This document shows positions 54,603 through 63,792 of a DNA stretch of 64,000 nt, one piece after another. The notes below the pieces were generated by a model. The model worked only from the letters and a program-made list of their open reading frames with translations. It did not search any database and was not told the DNA's origin. The DNA is from Cohnella phaseoli. Its GTDB lineage: Bacteria; Bacillota; Bacilli; Paenibacillales; Paenibacillaceae. The stretch covers positions 1 to 64,000 of the forward strand of contig NZ_QRDZ01000003.1 of NCBI RefSeq assembly GCF_003386235.1, given 5' to 3'. Position 1 is the stretch's first letter, and every line of letters starts with the position of its first letter. The position numbers were made by a program, and so were the translations under genes.

Positions 54603-55151
54603 ATGAATGTGGGTGGGAAAGTGTATCTGTTAAAGATCATAACAGATAGCGACTTTTGCGGCGGGGAGCCCGGGTACTTGAACGAAGTGTCCCGACACGC
54701 CTCCAGAGGAGTCCTAATCAATAACGATGGACAAGTCGCGATGATGGAACTGGAAGCAGAGAATCTTTACAAGCTGCCTGGCGGCGGCCTGGAGAAGGAC
54801 GAGAATAAAGAAGAAGCCTTCGTACGAGAGATCAGGGAAGAAACGGGCTATAAAGCTGTTATTATTCACGAGCTTGGGTATATAGATGAGCACAAAGTTA
54901 AAAATCACTTCATGCAGCGTTCTTACTGCTACATCGCCAAGGCAACGGACCGACAGGGGAGCGTGGCTTTAAGTGAAGATGAGTTGCAGTTAGGTATGCG
55001 AGTGGAATGGATGAGTCCCGAAGAGGCAGTTACCCAGTTGCAAGAATTGATTCATCATTGCAAGGACTACTCAACAAAGTTCATGCTTCTACGGGATTTG
55101 ACGATTCTAGAACTTGCATCTTGTTGGCTTAAGGAAGGGGAAGAGACTTAA
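54603..55151 (+). CDS. NUDIX hydrolase
   Basis: 182 aa. The Nudix box GGGLEKDENKEEAFVREIRE followed by ETGY fits Gx5Ex7REUxEExGU. An N-terminal RGVLINNDGQVAMMEL strand precedes it. Substrate unknown: nucleoside diphosphate-X such as ADP-ribose is possible given the adjacent macrodomain gene. Confidence 0.88.
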   Translation: MNVGGKVYLLKIITDSDFCGGEPGYLNEVSRHASRGVLINNDGQVAMMELEAENLYKLPGGGLEKDENKEEAFVREIREETGYKAVIIHELGYIDEHKVKNHFMQRSYCYIAKATDRQGSVALSEDELQLGMRVEWMSPEEAVTQLQELIHHCKDYSTKFMLLRDLTILELASCWLKEGEET

Positions 55152-55153
55152 AT

Positions 55154-55420
55154 ATGATAGAGGAGTGCGTGTGGGCGATCTTCGTATCAGAAAGTGGCGG
55201 GGGCTTTCCCAACTTTTATCCGATAGGACTCTTTAGTTCACGTGAAAGGGCCGTAGAAGAACTGGATGCATTGCCGCAAGATATGAATTATCAACTTCTC
55301 AAGCTGCCCGTCAATCGGATGTTCCCTTACTACAACAAGAAGAATGGCAAGTTGATCGGTATGGACGGGATTTATCACGAGCACTTTCATTTCAAGGATG
55401 ATGATGGAGGCAGCTTATGA
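55154..55420 (+). CDS. Hypothetical protein, 88 aa (DUF7336-like)
   Basis: EECVWAIFVSESGGGFPNFY, IGLFSSRERAVEELDALPQD: resembles small proteins with a VWAIxHS...GIYSTxxxA pattern. The match to DUF7336 is from memory and weak. Starts 2 bp after the NUDIX stop and ends at the integrase remnant. Confidence 0.55.
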   Translation: MIEECVWAIFVSESGGGFPNFYPIGLFSSRERAVEELDALPQDMNYQLLKLPVNRMFPYYNKKNGKLIGMDGIYHEHFHFKDDDGGSL

Positions 55421-55725
55421 ATATCAGGAAGGATACTATGATAAGAATTTCCGAAGCTGAAGGAATTACGATTCCGAATATTAACTGGCGGGAACGCGTG
55501 ATCAAGGTATGCGGGAAAGGGAGGAAGGAAGGGGGTGTCCCGTTTCAAAAACATTTGAGCGCCACCTAAAAAATACATTGAAATTCGCGGCTATTTGGAT
55601 CATGACTTCTTATTTGTGAACATCGATAACACGCAGACGAAGGTTCGGACCATGCGAGAGAATATACAGGCTCGCGGATTAACGGCTGTGGTAAAGGGGG
55701 TTCGCGTAAGCCCACAAAACTGCAC
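55420..55725 (+). pseudogene. Broken catalytic fragment of a tyrosine recombinase
   Basis: DTMIRISEAEGITIPNINWR and ERVIKVCGKGRKEGGVPF align with the element integrase (DTGVRISELAGIRLSDVNWR, ERLIKVYGKGRKERLVPF). After a stop at 55567 the homology continues as DFLFVNIDNTQTKVR and GVRVSP, then degrades at the HxxR box. Frameshifts and stops make it non-functional. Confidence 0.8.
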
Positions 55726-55832
55726 ATCGACTGGAATAATCGACGTTTTCTCTTAGGGAGAAGGCGTCTTTTTGTTACTTTTTGACGCAATTTACGTTAT
55801 ACTTGATAGTAAAATTGTGGGAGGTTATGGGG

Positions 55833-56645
55833 TTGGGGATCAAGAAATTTTTTGGATTATGGTTAACTATGGCGTTATTACTAAGCGCTTGTAATACAGG
55901 ACCGAAAGATGACCCTTCGAATGTGCTCTCAGCATACTATCAATCCGTAATTGACGGAGATTTTATTAAAGCCTATAACATGCACACCGAAGCATATAAA
56001 CAACGAAATAGCCAAGAGGATTTTTCCGCTTACATGAATACATTAAGAGAATTCACAACCTTAAGCGGGTCCAAGGTTGAAAAAATCAAAGAAGAGAAGA
56101 ACAGAGAGGTTGAAGGGAAGAAATATCGCCGGGTTGTAGAACTGAGTGTAGTGGAACAAATCAAGGATCTAGTCAGCAACAAGGAAACTACCTCAAACTA
56201 TATTCGATTAGTGGTTAGTGAGGGAGATCAATGGATGTTACACCGAGACGGCGATCTCAAGCAATCGGTTGCCGATAATTTGGCTTTCATCGGGAGCATG
56301 TACATGTTTGGTGAGGGAAAGGAAGTGAATGTAAACGAAGCGATTAAGTATTATAAGAAAAGTCTCGAGTATGTACCAAACGACGGGAAGGTTCAAAACG
56401 TACTTGCCGCAGCGTATCTAGGTGCAAAACGTATGAAAGAGGCAGCGGAAACCGCTCAAGCGGCTTTAGTTAACGCTAAAGATAACCTCTCTCTCTCAGA
56501 AGTACATAACGTTCTCGGATTAATAGCAGAAGAGGGAGGAAATTTTAACGACGCAAAGATGGAATTTGAAAAAGCGGTCGAACTGAACCCGGATAATGAA
56601 TATGCTAAAACCAACCTTGCCCGCATATCAAAAAACGATAAATAA
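55833..56645 (+). CDS. TPR-containing lipoprotein
   Basis: 270 aa. Signal peptide MGIKKFFGLWLTMALLLSAC (lipobox LLSAC), a central NTF2/DUF4878-like segment (VLSAYYQSVIDGDFIKAYNM) and C-terminal tetratricopeptide/Sel1-like repeats (MFGEGKEVNVNEAIKYYKKS; VLAAAYLGAKRMKEAAETAQ; DAKMEFEKAVELNPDNEYAK). TTG start at 55833 with GGGAGG 8 bp upstream. Function unknown, extracytoplasmic. Confidence 0.78.
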   Translation: MGIKKFFGLWLTMALLLSACNTGPKDDPSNVLSAYYQSVIDGDFIKAYNMHTEAYKQRNSQEDFSAYMNTLREFTTLSGSKVEKIKEEKNREVEGKKYRRVVELSVVEQIKDLVSNKETTSNYIRLVVSEGDQWMLHRDGDLKQSVADNLAFIGSMYMFGEGKEVNVNEAIKYYKKSLEYVPNDGKVQNVLAAAYLGAKRMKEAAETAQAALVNAKDNLSLSEVHNVLGLIAEEGGNFNDAKMEFEKAVELNPDNEYAKTNLARISKNDK

Positions 56646-56657
56646 CGAACTATCAAC

Positions 56658-56700
56658 GGACATTCATCGCTCACATGGGCGGCGGATGTCCTTTTTTCGT
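56658..56700 (+). terminator. Terminator after the TPR lipoprotein gene
   Basis: GGACATTC and GGATGTCC arms, with CGC/GCG inside the loop, followed by TTTTTTCG. Confidence 0.75.
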
Positions 56701-56922
56701 ATAATTGTGTTTCGAGAGCTGGGGGTGGTACAATCACAGAACACAGTATAAACTTTATGTTTCTTGTGTATAAAGATTCTGCAAAATGACTAACATCAGG
56801 CCGACCCCGGTTCCCATCCCCTTAGATAAACGAGCCCTCTAATACATCAAGGGGCTCACTTATCCAAGGATTTCGTATTGACAATGTGACAATGTTTAGG
56901 GGTATTGGGAGAAGAGGTTATT
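56701..56922. other. Intergenic stretch with a tRNA-like word and a hairpin
   Basis: CCGACCCCGGTTCCCATCCCC at about 56801 shares GACCCCGGTTC with the T-arm of tRNA-Leu. GATAA-ACGAGCCCT (56825) pairs with AGGGGCTCACTTATC (56849) as a hairpin. No gene is seen. Confidence 0.4.
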
Positions 56923-57126
56923 TTACAGTGTGAAAGCACCCGAAAATAAAACAATGGTCAGGAAAATGAGTGCGACAATTCCGCCAATTCTACTCATGAT
57001 CAAGTAAGCTTCGCTTGGCTCTGATTCACCTTTAACCATCCAACCATAGCGCATATACCAACCGAAGGATGGATAAACGATATTAAGTATTGCAAAAATG
57101 ATAAAAAGAATAATGAAGACAACCAT
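56923..57126 (-). CDS. DUF6199-like small membrane protein, 67 aa
   Basis: Two hydrophobic segments (VVFIILFIIFAILNIVYPSF and SRIGGIVALIFLTIVLFSG) joined by YMRYGWMVKGESEPSEAYLI, the layout of DUF6199 proteins. GGAG lies 10 bp before the ATG at 57126; ATGs at 57132 and 57135 are too close to it. Role unknown. Confidence 0.65.
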   Translation of the reverse strand: MVVFIILFIIFAILNIVYPSFGWYMRYGWMVKGESEPSEAYLIMSRIGGIVALIFLTIVLFSGAFTL

Positions 57127-57317
57127 ATTCATCATCTCCTTTTTATGTAATACGTGAAGGGTAGGGGAATGTTTCGGAAGAGGGGCGAGCGAATGATCGG
57201 AGCTGCTAACGATCTTAAATGGCAACAGCGATTTAGGGCCAGTACGTACATGAAATAGACAAAAGTGTTGCTAGACGGGCAGGCATGGTATTATCTGATC
57301 CTTTAAAAGTAAAATGG

Positions 57318-57357
57318 CGAAAAACCCAAGTCATTTTAACCACGACCTGGGTTTCTC
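57318..57357 (-). terminator. Hairpin terminator for the lipoprotein gene
   Basis: AAACCCA-AGTC and GAC-CTGGGTTT arms around 57322-57352, T-rich on the minus-strand 3' side. Confidence 0.6.
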
Positions 57358-57391
57358 ATCATCTGGAGGTATTTAAGGGAGTCCCTTTTAA

Positions 57392-58074
57392 TTATCGTAA
57401 TTTATAATTGAATTCATCTCCATTTATTGAGATCACAACGTTGATTGATTTATCATCTTTAGACGCTTCTTTGGGTAGTTCGGAAATAAAATGGAGAATC
57501 CCTGTTTTTAATGGCTCAATGCTTGTGATATTGGTATAGGTAAAGTCGGATCCGCCACTTTCCTCAATTGTCGAAAAGCTATTATACTTGTATTTTTCAT
57601 CATAGATTACTGTGACTGATGCAAACTCATCGGAGCTTTTTCCTGACGTTAAGAGACTCTTTACATTTAAGACCGTTTCTAAGTAAATATTGTCTGCATC
57701 TTTTACTTCGTAGTAGGAATAGTAATCACGAGGTTTAGGTGGAACAACTTTTGATGTGAATTTTGCTTTAGTTAAGGTGATTTCTGCAAAATCCGGAACT
57801 TCAAATGACTTTTTCAGTTCAATAGTATTTTTTTCTTTTGCAGTTGATTCGGGTGCTGGTTCGGGTTCGGAGGGCGATTCGCTCTCAGGGGAACTTTGGT
57901 CATTCAAGGATTCAAGTTGTTCTTTTAATTGTTTGTTTTCTGCAGTAAGTTGGTTTATCTGATCCTTGAGGCTGCTGAGCTCCTCAGTTTGAACCGTGCC
58001 AGTCGAATTATTTGTATTACAGCCGGCTAAAACAATGAGTAAGAAATAAAAGCGAACATTAATATTCGTTTCAT
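57392..58074 (-). pseudogene. Coiled-coil lipoprotein with frameshift in the signal peptide
   Basis: The main frame reads FYFLLIVLAGCNTNNSTG (a lipobox), then a coiled coil (LSSLKDQINQLTAENKQLKE), a Pro/Glu/Ser linker and a beta-rich domain of about 140 residues (EVPDFAEITLTKAKFTS). The only good start, ATG 58074 with AGGAGGTAAC upstream, reads MKRILMFAF and then goes out of frame before the lipobox. One base is missing or extra at about 58030-58050. Either a recent pseudogene or a sequencing error. Function unknown. Confidence 0.65.
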
Positions 58075-58237
58075 GTTACCTCCTGAAATTTAGGAAACTT
58101 TGTTCATGTAGATCTCTTTTGTAGATTCTATAAACTTGTATAACCTTTTTCCTCTGACCATCCCCAGTAAATACTTTATTATAATGCGATGAATACCTCC
58201 GTTTGTTTATTAGTTTCAGTTCTAATGTCCTATCCTA

Positions 58238-58399
58238 TTATAAATCAATTATCCTATTTTGGCGATCTGTGGAAAATGACGGGGAAAGTCGCCTTTTAGA
58301 AGCCACAATGAGCATCAAAGAAACTAGTAACTTCTTAACTCCCCAAATTGCGGCTCCAACGAAAACGATAAAAGCAACTCCATTTAAATACGCAACCAT
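58238..58399 (-). CDS. Small single-span membrane protein, 53 aa
   Basis: MVAYLNGVAFIVFVGAAIWG begins a hydrophobic helix; the C-terminus is basic and polar (SKRRLSPSFSTDRQNRI). GGCGGAG lies just before the ATG. Unrecognised. Confidence 0.4.
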   Translation of the reverse strand: MVAYLNGVAFIVFVGAAIWGVKKLLVSLMLIVASKRRLSPSFSTDRQNRIIDL

Positions 58400-58576
58400 T
58401 TCTCCGCCTCGTCTCGATTATAGTTGACACCATTTTACAACAGCCTCAATCGTTTGCGAATATGCTAAGGGGATCTTTTTCCAGAGAATAAAAGACCGAA
58501 TCCGCGCGTAAAATTTTTTTGTTTTCTGAGATCGTATTCGATAGTATAGAGGGATAGATGCATTGGGGGGATTGAG

Positions 58577-59032
58577 ATGATTATCCGTGAGGCTGCTGAG
58601 AAAGATATTGATTCGTTAATCTTAATGCGCTGGGAATTTACGATAGAGCATCAGCCTCATGTTCGAGATGATTTCGATCTTTTCGCTACTGAGTGTCGGG
58701 CATTCCTAGAGCAGGCTATGAGTGGAGAGCGTTGGCATATTTGGGTTGCAGAATTAAACGGCATTATTGCCTCTCATGTCTACATTCAGTTAATCGATAA
58801 GGTGCCGAGGCCAGGAAGAGTCACTTATCCGTTCGCCTACATGACCAACGTCTATACCGATCCGGACTACAGAGCTCAAGGAATTGGCAGCCAGATGCTG
58901 CAAACGATTAGAGAGTGGGCCAAGGCGAATAAATATGAGTTTATTATCGTCTGGCCGAGCGAAGAAGCGAGAGAGTTCTATTCCAGAAACGGATATGTGC
59001 TGTGTAACGATCCGATGGAGCTGCAGTTATAG
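58577..59032 (+). CDS. GNAT-family N-acetyltransferase
   Basis: 151 aa. The acetyl-CoA binding segment FAYMTNVYTDPDYRAQGIGS with QMLQTIREWAK (motif A), and EFYSRNGYVL (motif B) near the end. GGGGGG lies 9 bp before the ATG. Substrate unknown. Confidence 0.88.
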   Translation: MIIREAAEKDIDSLILMRWEFTIEHQPHVRDDFDLFATECRAFLEQAMSGERWHIWVAELNGIIASHVYIQLIDKVPRPGRVTYPFAYMTNVYTDPDYRAQGIGSQMLQTIREWAKANKYEFIIVWPSEEAREFYSRNGYVLCNDPMELQL

Positions 59033-59079
59033 CGGATTAGAGAGCAACTCGAACCTCTTATTGGAAAAATAACAAGTCA

Positions 59080-59108
59080 AAAGGCCGCCGGAGAACCGAC
59101 GGCCTTAT
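59080..59108. terminator. Shared terminator between convergent genes
   Basis: AAGGCCGCCGG-AGAA-CCGACGGCCTT with T-rich sequence after it and A-rich before it, so it can serve the GNAT gene and the converging SLH gene. Confidence 0.8.
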
Positions 59109-59120
59109 TTGCATATGCGA

Positions 59121-59993
59121 TTAGCCCGGGAATGGAGCGGCAGGCTGTTCATCCCCCAATACAGGAGTCAGCTTCGCCGATATATAGGTGGAGACGGATA
59201 CGTCTCTGAGAGCTTGTGGATACATTTTATCGGGATCGGGAAGAACTGCGCGCAAGTGGATGATCGCCTCGCCTTTTTCGAAGGAAATGCCCGTGATCTC
59301 CATACCATAGCCGGAATGCGGTACAGTGGCTGTAACGGTGACTTTGAGCACATCATCCGTAATCTTTTCAGTGGAGAGGGAAGCATTGCTTAGAATAGAC
59401 GGCTTAGGCTCCTCGATAGGCGCGTTTTCACGGATAAACTTAACCGTTCTGGCGATGACGACATCGGCTTGCGCTTGTGTGACGCCGTTCTTAGGATGGA
59501 AGCGCTGTTTGCTGTCCAAAGTAAAGATGTTGGCGATCAGCAGCTTTTGGATGCTGTCCATGTATCCGTTTGTAATATGCTTGGCATCGGAGATCTCCAG
59601 GAAGATTTCGATCCAGGCGTATTCCCCTTTTTGGCTGAGAGCTCCATAGAGCCATTTGGCGAATTGCTCGCGGGTGACCTTGGCAGAAGGATTGATGTCT
59701 TTCGGAAGATCCAGGCCGTTGAAGTTAGCAACGATAAAATCACCCGCATATGGCGCATTGTCTTGAACTTTCGAATAAAAATCGCTTGCTTTAGGCTCTT
59801 TGATGAAGCGAATATGATCGATATTCAACCCGAGTCCCTTAACGATGGCGCTGACTGCCTGCGCTGTTGTGATTTCTTTTTTGTTGGTTGCCTTGGAGTT
59901 TCCTTGACCAGCGAATACCGATCCTCCGATGGCCATGCTAACGACAGCGATCAATGCGAGTAAAATAATGGATTTACCGATTCGCGATTTCAT
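59121..59993 (-). CDS. Exported protein with SLH-like repeats and PrcB-like C-domain
   Basis: 290 aa. Signal peptide MKSRIGKSIILLALIAVVSM...SVFAGQ (cleavage near residue 27). Residues about 38-195 hold two to three S-layer-homology-like units (TTAQAVSAIVKGLGLNI; VTREQFAKWLYGALSQ; GVTQAQADVVIARTVKF). The C-terminus (HSGYGMEITGISFEKGEAII, DPDKMYPQALRDVSVSTYI) resembles the PrcB_C protease-complex domain. The ATG at 59993 suits the GGGGG ribosome site better than 59999. Confidence 0.72.
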   Translation of the reverse strand: MKSRIGKSIILLALIAVVSMAIGGSVFAGQGNSKATNKKEITTAQAVSAIVKGLGLNIDHIRFIKEPKASDFYSKVQDNAPYAGDFIVANFNGLDLPKDINPSAKVTREQFAKWLYGALSQKGEYAWIEIFLEISDAKHITNGYMDSIQKLLIANIFTLDSKQRFHPKNGVTQAQADVVIARTVKFIRENAPIEEPKPSILSNASLSTEKITDDVLKVTVTATVPHSGYGMEITGISFEKGEAIIHLRAVLPDPDKMYPQALRDVSVSTYISAKLTPVLGDEQPAAPFPG

Positions 59994-60238
59994 TTTCATT
60001 CCCCCACTTTTTTAGAATATCGTGTAGTTGGTATTGTAGACGGCGACAAGTTGGAAAAGGTTGCATTCGTTTTGTTGGATTGGGGGAGTTTTTTCACGAG
60101 ACAGGTAAAACAGATTTAATCAGTACCCGGATACTGTATCATTGCCCTAGGGTGGCTCACTAGTATTGAAGGAGATTGCTTCCTTTTGTCGAAATTAAGT
60201 AAGCGAATTTAAGACAAAGGAAAGAGGATGGGTACACT

Positions 60239-60451
60239 ATGGCAAAATGGGAATATAAATCGTTGGAATTTTTCATAGAAAAAGTAGGAAGAGGATTTTT
60301 CGATACGACTAGATTGAACTTGACTAAATTCGATCAAGAAATAAACCAAATGGGTGAAGAGGGCTGGGAATTAGTAAATACCATGACGACAAGCGATCAT
60401 CAGGGGACTACTGGTCAAATCGTAAGTGTTTTCAAAAGGTTAAAATCCTAA
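60239..60451 (+). CDS. DUF4177 protein, 70 aa
   Basis: MAKWEYKSLEFFIEKVGRGF and LNQMGEEGWELVNTM-like core (INQMGEEGWELVNTMTT) plus VFKRLK at the end define DUF4177. Small alpha/beta protein of unknown function. AAAGGAAAGAGG upstream of the ATG. Confidence 0.8.
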   Translation: MAKWEYKSLEFFIEKVGRGFFDTTRLNLTKFDQEINQMGEEGWELVNTMTTSDHQGTTGQIVSVFKRLKS

Positions 60452-61241
60452 TAACAGAGGCAGCGAGGCACCTTGACGGGTGCTTATTATTTATCCTTGG
60501 AAGGAAGTGGCTGCAAGAAATATCATATTAGGTACAGTGCGAAGAATGCCCGGAATTAGATTACAATGCTCCAAGTACAGCCAAATACTATACACGAGGC
60601 TATTCAGGCGGATCACCTTTTCTAGCTTTATACCAACTCATGAAAATACTAAAGGCTATCGCCGATACAAAAGGTATTATTACGTTATATACAATACTGA
60701 AAGCAATCACCCCCAGTTTTCTATTTTACTTCGACAGGGTTTGGGTAATTCCTTGTCCGAAAGGATATCATACAGCTGTTAGTTTGGAGGAAACGGGTTG
60801 GAGAGGTTCTAACGATTCGATCGGTAACTCACGCTGCATCATGCCACAAACTTGATGCATAAGGTAGTAGTGCAGTAGTAAAACAGAACGACGAGTCTAT
60901 TTAAAAGGTTTTTTGAACAGCTCCTACTAATAATTATATACTCGTTAAGTGAGCGGTAGCAGAAGTGGTGTTCGGGAGGCCGTGCAAGCTGGTTAGTGCG
61001 AGCGATAATAGTCATAATGCGGACAAAATAGAACCCATAGGGGATGATGAGAAGGGGTTTAAGGCAACTTAGCAAGATTGCTCACTCAGCCAGGGGACTT
61101 AAGCTCCTGGGCTTTTTCTTTTTTATGAAGGGGGTTTCCTCTCAACCTTCCAGTATATTGTAGATTACTGTCGATTATCAGACTGAAAATTCCTGAATTT
61201 TCCTTGTATGATAGTGGCATTACATAAGAGGAGGACTTATT
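60452..61241. other. 790-bp stretch with only degraded coding signal
   Basis: A frame from 60529 to 60855 stays open for about 108 codons (CEECPELDYNAPSTAKYYTR...) and contains an ATG at 60640, but shows no ribosome site and no family; it may be a gene remnant. A hairpin AGCCAGGGG...CTCCTGGGCT followed by TTTTTC at about 61088-61120 is a probable terminator. The promoter of the next gene is not clear. Confidence 0.4.
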
Positions 61242-62612
61242 TTGAAGAAATTAATCATGGTTTTGATGGCAGGTCTACTACTTGCTTCGGGAGTAGGCAT
61301 CTATCCGCAAGTAGGACATGCAGCTATTGACTACAGCGGGGGATACTTGGACGGACAACCTTATAACTTAGGTTCGGATGAGAACACAATTAAAACCACA
61401 ACTTATCTTTTGACAGATAACAATGAAGCAACGAGTGTAACTATGTCCAAATGGGTTAGTTCAGGCACGACAGATCTTGATCATGCAATAAAGAATTTTG
61501 GCACAGCAATTACTGTTAACGCTTTTAGGCTCAAGGCATCTGCAAACATGCAAATTTATTTTTATGATGAAGCAAATAAAAATATATTGGTAAACGGTAT
61601 CGGTCGCATTGATGTACCAACTTCTCAAACTGACGGTAGTCTGGTACAAATTCCCCCTACTTCCGGTATTCGAAAAGTTGTATTGTTTAATCCAAGTACA
61701 ACAAGCTCTGTGTCAGTTTCTGAATTTCAAATATATAATCTAAGCGCTCCAGCGGCTCCAATCCTAAACGCAAGTCCGAGTAATTCGAAAGTAGATTTGG
61801 CTTGGAATGGAGTTTCGGTTGCTACAGGGTATAACGTTAAAAGGTCACTAACACCAAACGGTCCCTACACTACTATTAGAAGTAACCTGACCACAACCAC
61901 ATTTTCTGATGCCGATGTAATCAACGGGACGACTTATTATTACATAGTTACAGCACTCAATGCTATCGGTGAAAGCGAACCGTCTAACGAGGCATCAGCG
62001 ACACCAACCGCATCGCCGATTCTTAATGTTGTAATCGAGAACGAAAAAATCAAAGTTGGAGAACAGTTTACGTCAGACATTGTTCTCGAAAATGTAAGTA
62101 ATATATATGCCGAGGACTTCAAAATCGATTATGACAGCAACTTGTTGAATTTCATTGGTTTCGAGGAAGTTCCTGGATACAAAATCTATAATCAACCAAC
62201 CGACGAGAACGGAAAGCTACGCTTCATTATTGCCAGCCACGGGGAACAGTATGGAATTACCGGAGATAAAGTTTTTTTGAAGTTGAAGTTCTCGGGCAAA
62301 GCAAAGGGGACGGCTAAAGTGGATGCGTTGGAATGCCGGATTGCGGATACCGAGTCGGAGTATGACCTGAACGAAGATTCCTGCCTGGAAGACAGTATTG
62401 TAATAGAAGGGATTAAAGACGTAAATAGAACGGGAGAGTATACGTTAGTCGACTTAGCGATCGACGGATTCTATTTTGGCAAGACAGTTGCTCAGACGGA
62501 CCTGTCCAAGCATGACGCCGATCAAGTGGAAGATGGAATTGTTGATGATAACGATCTCGTATTTATTGTTAATGAAATCTTGAACAACCCGAATTATCCT
62601 TTAAATGCGTAA
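61242..62612 (+). CDS. Secreted FN3-cohesin-dockerin-like protein
   Basis: 456 aa. Signal peptide (cleavage near HAAI, residue 28), a discoidin-like beta domain (about 30-170), one fibronectin type III domain (171-256: APAAPILNASPSNSKVDLAW, TTYYYIVTALNAIGESEPSN), a cohesin domain (257-390: VGEQFTSDIVLENVSNIYAE, FIIASHGEQYGITGDKVFLK) and a dockerin-like end (KDVNRTGEYTLVDLAIDGFY). The same protein carrying both cohesin and dockerin-type modules suggests cell-surface or self assembly. Common in Paenibacillaceae exoproteins; enzyme activity is not apparent. AGGAGG upstream (61230). Confidence 0.82.
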   Translation: MKKLIMVLMAGLLLASGVGIYPQVGHAAIDYSGGYLDGQPYNLGSDENTIKTTTYLLTDNNEATSVTMSKWVSSGTTDLDHAIKNFGTAITVNAFRLKASANMQIYFYDEANKNILVNGIGRIDVPTSQTDGSLVQIPPTSGIRKVVLFNPSTTSSVSVSEFQIYNLSAPAAPILNASPSNSKVDLAWNGVSVATGYNVKRSLTPNGPYTTIRSNLTTTTFSDADVINGTTYYYIVTALNAIGESEPSNEASATPTASPILNVVIENEKIKVGEQFTSDIVLENVSNIYAEDFKIDYDSNLLNFIGFEEVPGYKIYNQPTDENGKLRFIIASHGEQYGITGDKVFLKLKFSGKAKGTAKVDALECRIADTESEYDLNEDSCLEDSIVIEGIKDVNRTGEYTLVDLAIDGFYFGKTVAQTDLSKHDADQVEDGIVDDNDLVFIVNEILNNPNYPLNA

Positions 62613-62623
62613 ATAAAAGATCA

Positions 62624-62655
62624 GCCTGGGAGCTTCGGCTCTCGGGCTTTTTTTG
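62624..62655 (+). terminator. Terminator after the cohesin-like gene
   Basis: GCCTGGGAGC-TTCG-GCTCTCGGGC followed by TTTTTTTG. Confidence 0.88.
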
Positions 62656-62718
62656 TTTGTAGTACGATTGCCACCAAGAGATGAAGGGACAATTTGTATA
62701 GACGAGGAGTTGAAGCAG

Positions 62719-63780
62719 ATGCCTGAAATAACACCGCATATCGGTCTGAAGAAGCCGTTAGCGAGCGAAACAGCGGACATATCCGTTATTAACGACAACA
62801 TGGATACGATTGATTCCGCGTTAGGCGACCTATCAGCGGTTCCAACGGCGGCTAAGGACGCTGCGGGCGCAATAACGGAGCTGCACGAAGCTATTAAAGA
62901 CATCGACGTGGAGATTCCGGATGGAACGATCACGCCCGTTAAGCTCTCGTTTGATCCGGCGACTCAGACGGAATTGGACGCTCACACCAACGCCACTAGC
63001 GTTCACGGTGCAACCAACTCTCCTACCGCAAGCCGGATTATTATCCGTGACGCCGCCGGTAGAGCGAAGGTGGCAGCGCCAGCGGCAAGCGATGACATTG
63101 CGAGACTTGACTCGATTACGAAGACGCAGGCGGGGCTCGGCAGCGTCGACAATTACGGTACCGCGACGCAAGCCGAAGCAGAAGTCGGGACGGCGACCAA
63201 CAAGTTTATGACGCCGCAGAGGACGAAACAGTACGTAGACAAACGTCTGCTTAACAACATCATCTGGCGGATCAATGCTGGGCAACCGGAATGGTCGTCG
63301 GATGGCGGAACGACGTGGAAAGGGGCGGCATCCGACTTGAGTCAGTATCAGAATATGATAGTGGGTAGTATTGCGCCAGCAACTACCTTGACCGACGTCG
63401 TTAACATAAGCGGAAAAAAAGGATATCTAGATAGGGCTTTAATCTACGCAGTTAATGCCAACGGTAATAGTCTCCAATTAGTAATTACAGTTGATGGCGT
63501 AGTAGTATTAAACACTACTCATGCTCCTGGTGGTTCGACTGCGATATTAACCGGAATAACAACTAGTGGACAGGAAAGTATAAGAGCACCCGGAATGGGG
63601 GGCGCGGCAGGAGGAAATATTGTCGCGTCAATAGTGTCAATTCCTTATCCGAGTGGCACGTTGGCGGCTTTATGTCCGTTACCGAGTAAACTATTCTTTA
63701 ACAGTTCTATACGAATACAGGCTAAACAACAACATCTTTCTGGGCAAGTTAGTTGCGAATATGGTATCGCTACTGAATAA
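62719..63780 (+). CDS. Phage tail-fibre-like protein
   Basis: 353 aa. The N-terminal part MPEITPHIGLKKPLASETAD...NDNMDTIDSAL and a collar-like DAHTNATSVHGATNSPTASR with DAAGRAKVAAPAASDDIARL are typical of Bacillus-group tail fibres; the C-terminal 170 residues look like a receptor-binding beta domain. GAGGAG lies 9 bp before ATG 62719. It comes directly after a host-type secreted protein gene, without other tail genes before it in the window. Confidence 0.75.
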   Translation: MPEITPHIGLKKPLASETADISVINDNMDTIDSALGDLSAVPTAAKDAAGAITELHEAIKDIDVEIPDGTITPVKLSFDPATQTELDAHTNATSVHGATNSPTASRIIIRDAAGRAKVAAPAASDDIARLDSITKTQAGLGSVDNYGTATQAEAEVGTATNKFMTPQRTKQYVDKRLLNNIIWRINAGQPEWSSDGGTTWKGAASDLSQYQNMIVGSIAPATTLTDVVNISGKKGYLDRALIYAVNANGNSLQLVITVDGVVVLNTTHAPGGSTAILTGITTSGQESIRAPGMGGAAGGNIVASIVSIPYPSGTLAALCPLPSKLFFNSSIRIQAKQQHLSGQVSCEYGIATE

Positions 63781-63792
63781 GGAGGGGCTAGC

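Noticed and set aside
56801..56822. Third attachment site (tRNA-Leu 3' fragment)
   Set aside because: Only about 11-12 bases match the T-arm of tRNA-Leu; this can arise by chance and no matching integrase core sequence is present.
60839..61075. 78-aa minus-strand frame
   Set aside because: No ribosome site, odd composition, and it overlaps a region with other degraded frames.
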